In this document: positions 25,230 to 36,478 of the stretch, piece after piece | Layout: each line of letters opens with the position of its first letter | Position numbering within the stretch: the first letter of the stretch is position 1 | Source: Bifidobacterium myosotis | Lineage (GTDB): Bacteria > Actinomycetota > Actinomycetes > Actinomycetales > Bifidobacteriaceae | DNA length: 64,000 bases | Assembly: GCF_002259745.1 (NCBI RefSeq) | Contig: NZ_MWWW01000002.1 | Span: forward strand, 62,106 to 126,105 | Direction: 5' to 3' | The notes under the pieces: generated by a model | Databases searched by the model: none | Told to the model about the DNA's origin: nothing | The model's input: the letters and a program-made list of their open reading frames with translations, nothing else | Position numbers and translations under genes: made by a program

Positions 25230-25303
25230 TAGCGGGGCATGGATTTGAACCATGGACCTCTGGGTTATGAGCCCAGCGAGCTACCGAGCTGCTCCACCCC
25301 GCG
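25230..25303 (-). tRNA. tRNA-fMet(CAT), initiator
   Basis: The 74-nt reverse-strand gene starts CGCGGGGTGGAGCAG, has the anticodon loop CTCATAA and the T arm GGTTCAAATCC. The first acceptor pair is a C-T mismatch, and the three G-C pairs of the anticodon stem (GGG/CCC) are present. Both mark the initiator tRNA. CCA is not encoded. Confidence 0.95.
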
Positions 25304-25460
25304 ACGGCTTGTCTTTCAGACAGCTCTATCTAATTTACTCAGGGACTTGCGAAAGTCAATTCACGGCGTGTCGCCTTTGGGCAGGCCGGTAGCTTTTGTG
25401 CGTGCGGGTCGTGCATGGCTGATTATCCGGCGCGGAGTCGGAGTGATGTTCCTTGGTGGC

Positions 25461-25545
25461 TCCGAATGCGTCGAGTCCGATGGCGTGAAGCGAGACGCGA
25501 GAGGGAGCGGCGCAAGACATCTCCGAATGCATCGAGTCCGATGGC
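25461..25545 (+). repeat. 24-bp direct repeat in the region between tRNA-fMet and metA
   Basis: TCCGAATGCGTCGAGTCCGA at 25461 recurs at 25522 with one change, and both are followed by TGGC. A shorter relative (TTCCGAACGCATCG) lies at 25573. The 433-bp gap 25304-25736 holds no gene that I can support and must contain the metA promoter. Confidence 0.65.
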
Positions 25546-25736
25546 TCCTCATGCAATGCCGCGGCCCTGGAGGTTCCGAACGCATCGTGCACCATACCGT
25601 CGTAGCAACGCCGTAGCGCATCATGGCGCCCGCATCGCGTTCCATAGCGCGCCATAACGCGAATCTATGACCCCTATATATGCCGAACGCAACCCCTATG
25701 CATGCGACATATCCGCGGAGCGGCCATAATGAAGAC

Positions 25737-26774
25737 ATGCCTATCAAGATCCCCAGCGGCCTGCCGGCCCGAGACATCCTCGATTCGGAGCGCATCTTTG
25801 CCCTCGAGAAGCCCGAGGCGGAGCGTCAGCGTGTCCGCCCGCTCAAGCTGGTGATCCTGAATCTGATGCCCAAGAAGATCGAGACCGAGACCCAGCTGCT
25901 GCGTCTCATCTCGAAGAGCCCGCTGCAGGTCGAGGTCGACTTCATGAAGACCTCCACGCACGAGAGCACGCACGTATCCGCCGATCATCTGGTCAAGTTC
26001 TACGAGACGCTCGACGCCTTCAAGGACAACTACTACGACGGTTTCGTGGTCACCGGCGCGCCGGTCGAGCACCTCGCCTTCGAGGAGGTGGATTACTGGG
26101 ACGAATTCAAGACCATCCTCGACTGGGCGTCCTCCCATGTGTTCTCCACCATGTACCTCTGCTGGGGCGCCATGGGCGCGCTCTATTACCGTTACGGCGT
26201 GCGCAAGGTCGATTATCCGCAGAAGATCTTCGGCGTCTTCCCGCAGTATCTGCAGGACGAGTACTGCTTCCTGACCAACGGCTTCGACGAGATCGCCCTT
26301 CAGCCGCACTCGCGTCTGGCCGGCGTGAATGAGGCTGATGTCGCGCTGAAGCATGATCTTCAGGTGCTCACTTGGGGGCCGAAGTCCGGTCCCGGTCTGA
26401 TTGCGACCCGCGACTTCTCCGAGGTGTTCGCCCTCGGCCATTGGGAATACGGCAAGTACACGCTCGCCGAGGAGTACGAGCGTGATATGGCCAAGGGGCT
26501 GACCAATGTGCCGTTCCCGAAGAACTACTTCCCGCATGACGACCCCACGCTCGAGCCGCTGTTCAGCTGGCGCGCCCACGGCAACCTGCTGTGGCGCAAC
26601 TGGCTCAACTGGGTCTACCAGACCACGCCCTATGACCTCTCGGAGGTGCCGCAGCTGCGCGCCGAGAAGAAGCTCGGTACCGACCGCTCGATTCGTCATG
26701 AGCCGGGCAGTCCGCGCAACGACGGCTTCGGTCCGTTCCTGCATGACGGCTATGGGGTGATTCGCGGGGAGTGA
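25737..26774 (+). CDS. metA: Homoserine O-acyltransferase (MetA family)
   Basis: The 345-residue enzyme acylates homoserine for methionine synthesis. MetA signatures are LKLVILNLMPKKIETETQLL, DGFVVTGAPVEHLAFEEVDY, the nucleophile cysteine in MYLCWGAMGALYYRYG, and the His/Glu partners in VFALGHWEYGKYTLAEEYER. Members use succinyl- or acetyl-CoA; the sequence alone does not settle which. The ATG at 25737 (MPIKIPSGLPARDIL) is the conserved start; the 19 extra in-frame codons upstream are unlikely. No SAM riboswitch is recognised upstream. Confidence 0.93.
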   Translation: MPIKIPSGLPARDILDSERIFALEKPEAERQRVRPLKLVILNLMPKKIETETQLLRLISKSPLQVEVDFMKTSTHESTHVSADHLVKFYETLDAFKDNYYDGFVVTGAPVEHLAFEEVDYWDEFKTILDWASSHVFSTMYLCWGAMGALYYRYGVRKVDYPQKIFGVFPQYLQDEYCFLTNGFDEIALQPHSRLAGVNEADVALKHDLQVLTWGPKSGPGLIATRDFSEVFALGHWEYGKYTLAEEYERDMAKGLTNVPFPKNYFPHDDPTLEPLFSWRAHGNLLWRNWLNWVYQTTPYDLSEVPQLRAEKKLGTDRSIRHEPGSPRNDGFGPFLHDGYGVIRGE

Positions 26775-26972
26775 TGCCGGCGCCGGCGTCGCTTTATGGG
26801 TTTCCAGAAAAGCAATGCTTTGATGGCTTGCCTGTCCGTGTGACGCACAAACGTATCAATGCGACTGTTCCACGCGCCGCAACTACCCCTCGCGAGATGG
26901 CGAACGAGGACGTGTACCGGCGCCGGCCTCATTTGAGGTTCGGGCGGCGTCCGTATGGGCGGCTGACTGCCG

Positions 26973-27008
26973 GCGAACAAGTCCGCACCTTCCAGCGAAC
27001 AAGTCCGC
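26973..27008 (+). repeat. Direct repeat in the atp operon upstream region
   Basis: GCGAACAAGTCCGC occurs twice, 22 bp apart (26973 and 26995). The 597-bp gap 26775-27371 otherwise holds a short palindrome (TGGCAAATTGCCA near 27121) and no gene that I can support; the atp promoter must lie here. Confidence 0.6.
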
Positions 27009-27371
27009 GACTGTCCGCGAGATGGTCACGCCGTTCGCTGTCCGGACGCCATAATGTCCACGATTCGGACAATGAAATGAGCGAAATACGTCACTCCAAG
27101 TGGAACTGTCGAATAGCGCAATGGCAAATTGCCAAGTCGTAAAACCCTTATGGCAGTAGGGCTCCCGGGCGACACGCCAAAGCCGTCGCCGCTTTGTCCG
27201 GTCACAGGCAAATAATCTCTCTCAGTCATTCGGAGTCGAATGCCCAGCGCCGACTCCCAGTCCCCGCTTAGCAGACCCCGAAGCGGAAGACGAAAGTAAC
27301 CGCTGCGTCACATTCGCCGTTTTCGCTGGTCTAAACTGACACCTGACATTGAAGAAGCAGGAGGCGAGAGA

Positions 27372-28181
27372 ATGAACGAAGCCCTTGTGAACGGGCTGGC
27401 CTTGGCCGCTGATGGGCCGGATTTCCCGACCGTCAATGATTTCCTTCTTCCTGAAATCATTTTCCCCGGGACTCCCTTCGCGATGGACCGCATCATCATG
27501 GTGCGCGTCATCGCCACGGTTATCATGCTGATCATTCTGGGGATTTCCGCAGCGCGCGCCAAGCTGATTCCCGGCCGTTGGCAGGGTGCCATCGAATGGG
27601 TGATCGAGTTCGTGCGCGATCAGATCGTCTATCAGGTGATGGGCCGTGAACGTGGCCGTCGCTATCTGCCGATGATCACCACGATGTTCTTCACCATTCT
27701 GGTGTTCAACCTGTGCGGCATCATCCCCGGTTTCAATATCGCCGCCACCGCCACGATCACGATGCCGCTGGTGTTCGCCGGCTGGTGCTTCTGCCAGTAC
27801 TGGATCGCCGGCATCCGTGAGAAGGGCCTCGGCGGCTTCCTGAAGGACGAGCTGTTCCCGAAGGGCGTGCCGGTCCCGATTTACATCCTGCTCACGCCGA
27901 TTCAGATTCTCGAGCTGTTGGTGATTCGCCCGGTCTCCCTGACTCTGCGACTCTTCGCCAACATGGTCGCCGGCCACATCACCGTGGCCGTCTGCCTCGC
28001 AGCCACGCAGTGGTTCCTCATCGAGATTCCGAACAAGCTATGGTCCATCCTTGGCGTTGGCACGCTGGCCGCCGGCCTGATCATGACGCTCTTCGAGATC
28101 ATGGTCGCCGCGCTGCAAGCCTTCATCTTCGCCATGCTGACCACCGCATACATCAACATGAGCTACCCGGAGGCGGAGTGA
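27372..28181 (+). CDS. atpB: F1Fo ATP synthase subunit a
   Basis: The 269-residue membrane protein forms the proton half-channels of Fo. The essential arginine lies in RPVSLTLRLFANMVAGHI, and the penultimate helix region contains FIFAMLTTAYINMSY. AGGAGG lies eight bases before the ATG. It opens the operon atpBEFHAGDC; no atpI-like gene precedes it. Confidence 0.95.
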   Translation: MNEALVNGLALAADGPDFPTVNDFLLPEIIFPGTPFAMDRIIMVRVIATVIMLIILGISAARAKLIPGRWQGAIEWVIEFVRDQIVYQVMGRERGRRYLPMITTMFFTILVFNLCGIIPGFNIAATATITMPLVFAGWCFCQYWIAGIREKGLGGFLKDELFPKGVPVPIYILLTPIQILELLVIRPVSLTLRLFANMVAGHITVAVCLAATQWFLIEIPNKLWSILGVGTLAAGLIMTLFEIMVAALQAFIFAMLTTAYINMSYPEAE

Positions 28182-28568
<387 letters not shown>

Positions 28569-28758
28569 TTGAGGCCCGTGCCGCCGTATTGAGGCCGCGC
28601 TGACGCGTCTTAGGTCAATCGGGACGCGCGGAATCGTGGATTCAAGCCACAGCCCGCGACACCGCAATGGACGCTAAGACTCAGGACGGAAGCGCCGGAC
28701 CGCACGGCAGCCGGGATAACGCAATCAACGGAAGCGAAGCAAAGAAAGGAGAACGATA

Positions 28759-29280
28759 ATGACTTTCGCTGAAGAGGGCGGCATCGCCCTGTTCATCCCC
28801 AAGGTCTACGACATCGTTTGGTCGCTGATCATTCTGGCGATCATCGCGGTGTTCTTCTACAAGTTCTTCATGCCGAAGTTCCAGGCCGTGTTCGATGAGC
28901 GTACCGCCAAGATCGAGGGCGGCATCGCCAAGGCACAGCAGGACCAGAAGGACGCGGCCGAGGCCAAGGCCAAGTACGAGGCCCAGCTGAGCAACGCCCG
29001 CGTGGAAGCCGCCAAGATTCGTGACGACGCCCGCGCCGAGGCCTCCCACATCGTCGCTGACGCCCGCGTGCGCGCCGAGGCCGAGGCGGCCCAGATCACC
29101 GCCAACGCCCAGCGTTCGCTGGAATCCCAGCAGCAGCAGGCCATGGTCTCGCTCAAGGGCGAGGTCGGTGCGCTTGCCACCGCGCTGGCCGGCAAGATCC
29201 TGGGAGCCAAGCTGCAGGACAGCGACGTGCAGTCTTCGATGATTGACGCCATGATCAGCGATCTGGACGCCAAGAAGTGA
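28759..29280 (+). CDS. atpF: F1Fo ATP synthase subunit b
   Basis: The 173-residue protein has one N-terminal membrane helix (IVWSLIILAIIAVFFYKFF) and a long Ala/Glu/Lys/Arg-rich stalk helix (DAAEAKAKYEAQLSNARVEA) that dimerises and links Fo to F1 through the delta subunit. Length is normal. AAAGGAGAACGATA precedes the ATG. Confidence 0.94.
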   Translation: MTFAEEGGIALFIPKVYDIVWSLIILAIIAVFFYKFFMPKFQAVFDERTAKIEGGIAKAQQDQKDAAEAKAKYEAQLSNARVEAAKIRDDARAEASHIVADARVRAEAEAAQITANAQRSLESQQQQAMVSLKGEVGALATALAGKILGAKLQDSDVQSSMIDAMISDLDAKK

Positions 29281-29326
29281 CCGTGAACGTCGTCAGGAAC
29301 ATTCGTAACCAGAAAGGGAGGTGACC

Positions 29327-30157
29327 ATGCGAGGAGAGGCATCCCGTATTGCAGACCGCGAGTCGCGTGACTCGCTGGCCCCGAAGCTGCGTGACACCCG
29401 TGAGGATGCATGGCGAATCGGCAACGAACTGTTCAAGATCACCGGTGTGCTCGATCGCAACATCTCGTTGGAACGCGCACTGACGGATCCCTCCAGGCCC
29501 GTGGCCGACAAGGTCGCGGTCCTCAACGAACTGTTCCAGGGCAACGCCCATCCGATGACCGTCGAGATCATGACCGATTTGGTCTCCCGTCGTTGGAGCC
29601 GCGCCCGAGACATCGCCAACGCGGTGGAGGACTTCGGTGTGGACGCCATGATGTACTACGCCGACGCCACCGATGCCACGCTGCAGGTGTCCATCGAGCT
29701 CTCCCAGCTGCACTCCGCGCTGCTCACCCTGCCGGTCGTGCGCGCCAAGCTGTATGACGATCAGGCCACCAGCGAGGCCCGCGTGAAGCTGTTCCGCGAG
29801 GTCTTCGACGGCAAGGGCCTGAACAAGATCACCATGCGACTTGCCGAGCACGCGACCTGCAATCTGCGCCGCCGCCGTTATCTGGAGACCATCCAGTGGC
29901 TGATCAACAAGTTCTCCCGTCACATGGGCGAATCGATGGTCACCGTGACCACCGCCACCCCGCTGACGAATGAACAGGTCAAGCGCTTGACCGACATCTA
30001 TTCGGCGAAGGCCGGACGCCCGGTCCACATCAATTCGGTGGTGGATCCGAGCGTGCTGGGCGGCATGCGCATTCAGGTGGGCGACGAGGTCACGGACAAC
30101 ACCGTGGTCGCGCAGCTGCAGAACCTCAACCGCACCGTGAAAGCGGGCAGCAACTAA
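29327..30157 (+). CDS. atpH: F1Fo ATP synthase subunit delta
   Basis: The 276-residue delta subunit is of the long actinobacterial type: an N-terminal extension and a C-terminal half with TPLTNEQVKRLTDIYSAKAG and the family signature VVDPSVLGGMRIQVGDEVTD. It joins the b-stalk to the top of F1. GGGAGGTGACC precedes the ATG at 29327; the in-frame GTG at 29321 lies within that ribosome site and is not used. Confidence 0.92.
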   Translation: MRGEASRIADRESRDSLAPKLRDTREDAWRIGNELFKITGVLDRNISLERALTDPSRPVADKVAVLNELFQGNAHPMTVEIMTDLVSRRWSRARDIANAVEDFGVDAMMYYADATDATLQVSIELSQLHSALLTLPVVRAKLYDDQATSEARVKLFREVFDGKGLNKITMRLAEHATCNLRRRRYLETIQWLINKFSRHMGESMVTVTTATPLTNEQVKRLTDIYSAKAGRPVHINSVVDPSVLGGMRIQVGDEVTDNTVVAQLQNLNRTVKAGSN

Positions 30158-30265
30158 CTGGGCGGCACCCCTCGCGCTCCCGCCGCAAACAACGACGGAC
30201 GCGACGCCACTCAGCGGAACACAAGCAAAGACTTGACTGAACAATAACCAATAGAAGGAGTGATC

Positions 30266-31894
<1,629 letters not shown>

Positions 31895-31897
31895 GCC

Positions 31898-32818
31898 ATG
31901 GGCTCGCAACTCGCATTGAAATCACGCATCCACTCCACCGAGTCGTTGGAGAAGATCTTCAACGCCCAGGAGATGATCGCGTCTTCGCACATCGCCAAGG
32001 CCCGTGACGTGGCCCTGAACGCGAAGCCGTACACCGATGCGATTTTCGATGCCGTGCAAGCGTTGGTGGCGCATACCCATATCACGCATCCGATTGCGGT
32101 GAAGGACGAGAACAACCCGCGCGTGGCTGTTCTCGCCCTCACCTCGGATCGTGGCATGGCCGGCCCGTACACCTCTTCGATCATCCGTGAAACGGAGTCG
32201 CTGCTGGCCCGCCTTGAGGCCGAAGGCAAGCAGCCGGAGCTGTTCGTGTACGGGCGTCGTGGTTCGACGTACTACAAGTACCGCAACCGCGACGTCGCGG
32301 CCACATGGGAGGGCGACACCGATCAGCCCGGCGTGGAAATCGCTGAGACCATCTCCAAGACGCTGATGGACGCCTACATGAAGCCGGCGGAGAAGGGTGG
32401 AGTCTCCGAGCTCTACATCGTCTACACCGAGTTCATCAACATGGTGGTCCAGAAGGTGCGCGTGCTGCGCATGCTGCCCGTGGAGATTGTCGAGAACGAG
32501 GCCAAGGTCCCGGACCCGGAGAACGAGCCGGCGGCGGAGGATGTCTCCCCGCTGTACGCCTTCGAGCCGAGCTTGGAAGAGGTGCTGGATGCCATTCTGC
32601 CGAAGTACGTCCAGTCCCGCATCCACGAATGCCTGCTGACCGCCGCGGCCTCCGAGACCGCAAGCCGTCAGAACGCCATGCACACGGCAACGGACAACGC
32701 ACGCAATCTGGTCGATGACCTCACCCGCAAGCTCAACGCTTCGCGTCAGGCCTCGATCACTCAGGAACTTACCGAAATCATCGGCAGCGCGGACGCGCTG
32801 AACACAAAGGAAGAGTAG
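31898..32818 (+). CDS. atpG: F1Fo ATP synthase subunit gamma
   Basis: The 306-residue rotor subunit has the N-terminal coiled coil KSRIHSTESLEKIFNAQEMI and its C-terminal partner ESRIHECLLTAAASETASRQ-like SRIHECLLTAAASETASRQN, with the signature AMHTATDNARNLVDDLTRKL. It couples proton flow to the catalytic subunits. It starts three bases after the atpA stop and ends nine bases before atpD. Confidence 0.95.
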   Translation: MGSQLALKSRIHSTESLEKIFNAQEMIASSHIAKARDVALNAKPYTDAIFDAVQALVAHTHITHPIAVKDENNPRVAVLALTSDRGMAGPYTSSIIRETESLLARLEAEGKQPELFVYGRRGSTYYKYRNRDVAATWEGDTDQPGVEIAETISKTLMDAYMKPAEKGGVSELYIVYTEFINMVVQKVRVLRMLPVEIVENEAKVPDPENEPAAEDVSPLYAFEPSLEEVLDAILPKYVQSRIHECLLTAAASETASRQNAMHTATDNARNLVDDLTRKLNASRQASITQELTEIIGSADALNTKEE

Positions 32819-34314
<1,496 letters not shown>

Positions 34315-34315
<1 letters not shown>

Positions 34316-34614
34316 TGGCTGAATCGGAAAAGACCACGATGAAGGTGAACATCGTCGCCGCCGACCATCCCGTATGGCACGGCGAGGCCACCAGCGTGAC
34401 CATTCCCGCCTCCGAAGGCGGCATGGGCATCCTGCCGAGCCATGAGCCGGTGCTCACGGTGATCAAGCAGGGTACGCTCACCGTGGTCGAGCCCGATGGC
34501 GATCGCCATATGTTCGAGGTGACCGATGGATTCATCTCCTTCGACTCGAACAAGCTCACCGTGGCGGTCGAACGCGGCCACGACGTGCAGTACTCCGGGC
34601 CGGATGCGGCATGA
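34315..34614 (+). CDS. atpC: F1Fo ATP synthase subunit epsilon
   Basis: The 99-residue protein is the N-terminal beta-sandwich of epsilon (VNIVAADHPVWHGEATSVTI, GILPSHEPVLTVIKQGTL). It lacks most of the C-terminal helical hairpin, as in other short actinobacterial forms, so inhibitory regulation by that hairpin is not expected. Start and stop overlap with atpD (TGATG). Its TGA begins a 14-bp tandem duplication (TGAGGCCTGA twice). Confidence 0.93.
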
Positions 34615-34660
34615 GGCCTGAAGTCTGAGGCCTGATTGGCCCTTATCGGGTCAGGGCCGC

Positions 34661-34704
34661 CGCCCATAACAGGCTGGAGCCGGATGCTTCGGTCTGTTAT
34701 GGGC
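34661..34704 (+). terminator. First hairpin after the atp operon
   Basis: CGCCCATAACAG pairs with CTGTTATGGGCG across a 20-base loop, 47 bases after the atpC stop. Confidence 0.7.
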
Positions 34705-34734
34705 GTTGGAACCGGGTGCTGTAGGCAATCCTTC

Positions 34735-34769
34735 AAGGCTCCCTTCGGATTATCCGGAGGGAGCCTTTT
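34735..34769 (+). terminator. Terminator of the atp operon
   Basis: AAGGCTCCCT pairs with GAGGGAGCCTT, followed by TTTT. This is a typical intrinsic terminator and the likely end of the operon transcript. Confidence 0.85.
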
Positions 34770-34923
34770 GCTGTCTCTATGGCCGTACGGGCCGTACAGG
34801 CGGACTGCACAGACTGCACGGACCGACCGCGCGGGCCGCACAGATCACTACCTACTGGTCCGTCTCACTAATCATTGAGCACTGCATTCCCTGTCTCTCT
34901 CCAGTCAGCTCCGCTGCCAGCCC

Positions 34924-35045
34924 GTCCTGCAATTAAGGACGCATTGCGTGCGCGGCACGCTGGTTCGCTTATCGGCTCGCACGTTGCCTGCAAACAGCTC
35001 TGCTGTTTTTGCTTCACGGCAACGGCCCGTCAGAGGGGCCAACGC
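34924..35045 (-). repeat. Hairpin-plus-box module upstream of nucS
   Basis: Read on the minus strand, the block has the hairpin AACAGC/GCTGTT, then GCAGGCAACGTGCGAGCCG, and ends in GTCCTTAATTGCAGGAC, the same layout and end palindrome as the modules after ppa (GTCCATAATTGCAGGAC). No duplicated gene end is recognised here. The rest of 34615-35160 has the atp terminators and no gene. Confidence 0.65.
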
Positions 35046-35160
35046 CACTTAAACAATTACGAGATAGACCGTTACTATGTCCTGAAATCCGTAGCATCCG
35101 GAACATCATCGGATACGCATCGCCGCGTGGTTGTTGGATGCCGCCGTTACAGTGGTGGCC

Positions 35161-35991
35161 ATGCGAATCATTGTTGCCGACTGCTCGGCCGAATACTCCG
35201 GCCGCCTCAACGCCTCGTTGCCGCTGGCCAAGCGCGTGCTGCTCATCAAGGCCGACTCCAGCCTGCTCATCTTCTCCGAACTGGGCTCGTACAAGCCGCT
35301 CAACTGGATGACGGCGCCCTGCACGATTCGTGAGATCACGCCGGAGCTGTCGGTCGCCGATGTGGATGGTTCGGCGACTACAGAGGATGCGGGTATCGAC
35401 ATCGATACGGACACCGGCTCTACACCTGACGATTCCGTGCCTGAAGTCATCGCTGACATCGCAGACGTCGCTGGCGCTGATGCTGTCACCGATGTCGCCA
35501 CCCCCGAGAAGGTATTGCGCGTCACGGCTGACAAGAGCTCGGATGTGCTCGAGGTGACCCTGCAGCACATCTATTCGGACCAGACCTTCGATCTCGGCCT
35601 CGATCCCGGGCTCGTCAAGGACGGTGTGGAAGACCACCTGCAGCGGTATCTCGCCGAGCAGATCGAGCGCATCGGCAAGGGCGCGAAACTGATCCGTCGT
35701 GAATACCCCACCGCCATCGGCCCCGTGGACATCATGGCCATCAACGCCGACGGAGAGCATGTGGCGGTGGAGATCAAACGTCACGGCGGCATCGACGGCG
35801 TCGAGCAACTGACACGATACTGCGAACTGCTCAACCGCGATCCGCTGCTGGCCCCGGTCCACGGCATCTTCGCCGCGCAGACCATCACCCCGCAGGCCCA
35901 GGTACTGGCCAAGGATCGTGGCTTTACCTGCCTCATCCTTGATTATGACGATATGAAGGGCACCGAGGACGACTCCCTCCGTCTCTTCTGA
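35161..35991 (+). CDS. nucS: Endonuclease NucS (EndoMS), non-canonical mismatch repair
   Basis: The 276-residue protein starts MRIIVADCSAEYSGRLNASL, the actinobacterial NucS start, and carries the nuclease core in IGPVDIMAINADGEHVAVEI, KRHGGIDGVEQLTRY and the C-terminal GIFAAQTITPQAQVLAKDRG. In actinobacteria lacking MutS/MutL it cuts mismatched DNA. It is longer than usual because of an acidic Asp/Thr/Ala/Val-rich insert at about residues 64-120 (GSATTEDAGIDIDTDTGSTP) between the N-terminal and nuclease domains. A 14-bp exact tandem duplication covers the stop codon. Confidence 0.92.
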   Translation: MRIIVADCSAEYSGRLNASLPLAKRVLLIKADSSLLIFSELGSYKPLNWMTAPCTIREITPELSVADVDGSATTEDAGIDIDTDTGSTPDDSVPEVIADIADVAGADAVTDVATPEKVLRVTADKSSDVLEVTLQHIYSDQTFDLGLDPGLVKDGVEDHLQRYLAEQIERIGKGAKLIRREYPTAIGPVDIMAINADGEHVAVEIKRHGGIDGVEQLTRYCELLNRDPLLAPVHGIFAAQTITPQAQVLAKDRGFTCLILDYDDMKGTEDDSLRLF

Positions 35992-36006
35992 GCCGTCTCT
36001 TCTGAG
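35979..36006 (+). repeat. 14-bp tandem duplication over the nucS stop codon
   Basis: CCGTCTCTTCTGAG occurs twice in direct succession; the first copy contains the codons for Arg-Leu-Phe and the TGA. Degenerate relatives with CTTCTGGGA follow to about 36075. Confidence 0.9.
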
Positions 36007-36175
36007 GGTGAAGGCCTCTTGAGATGAAAGCCTTCTGCGACCAAGGCTTCTGGGATGAAAGTCTTCTGGGACTCAGGCCGTGCCTGTTCCCGCTAAATGC
36101 TGAATACCGCCGTGGCACGTCTCAGCGTCGTTCCCCGGCCAAGCTTTGGCTCATTCGCATCGCTCCAGGCGTGGA

Positions 36176-36292
36176 AACGGGACGAAACGTAAGTCAGCGA
36201 CGACCTTATGTTATGTTTCGTCCCACTTTGACATACCAAAACGGGACGAAACGTAAGTGACCATCGTCGCAAACTTACGTTTCGTCCCGTTT
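36176..36292. repeat. Paired-hairpin island, word GGGACGAAACGTAAGT
   Basis: Four copies of the word lie in alternating orientation at 36178, 36224 (end), 36241 and 36289 (end), making two stems. The second is perfect (AAACGGGACGAAACGTAAGT with its complement). The island lies in the 477-bp gap between the convergent nucS and FKBP genes, which holds no gene. Confidence 0.88.
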
Positions 36293-36423
36293 GTGGGTGA
36301 ATCAGGTGGATTGGGCACGGAATCCATGAATCAGAAGGATGATGCTACGGAACCGGTGAATCGGATGGATTGGGCACGGAACCGGAACGGCCCCGTGCCC
36401 AATGAGTGACCGGTGAGTACTCG

Positions 36424-36478
36424 ATCAGTACGAGATTGGTACGAGATTGGTACGTAATCAATACGCGATCAGTACGCC
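36424..36478 (-). repeat. Five 11-bp repeats over the FKBP gene stop codon
   Basis: ATCAGTACGAG, ATTGGTACGAG, ATTGGTACGTA, ATCAATACGCG and ATCAGTACGCC run head to tail; the last contains, on the minus strand, the gene's final Ala-Tyr-TGA. Confidence 0.9.

Noticed and set aside
26775..27371. A gene between metA and atpB
   Set aside because: Short frames exist on both strands but none has a ribosome site, codon bias or recognisable product.
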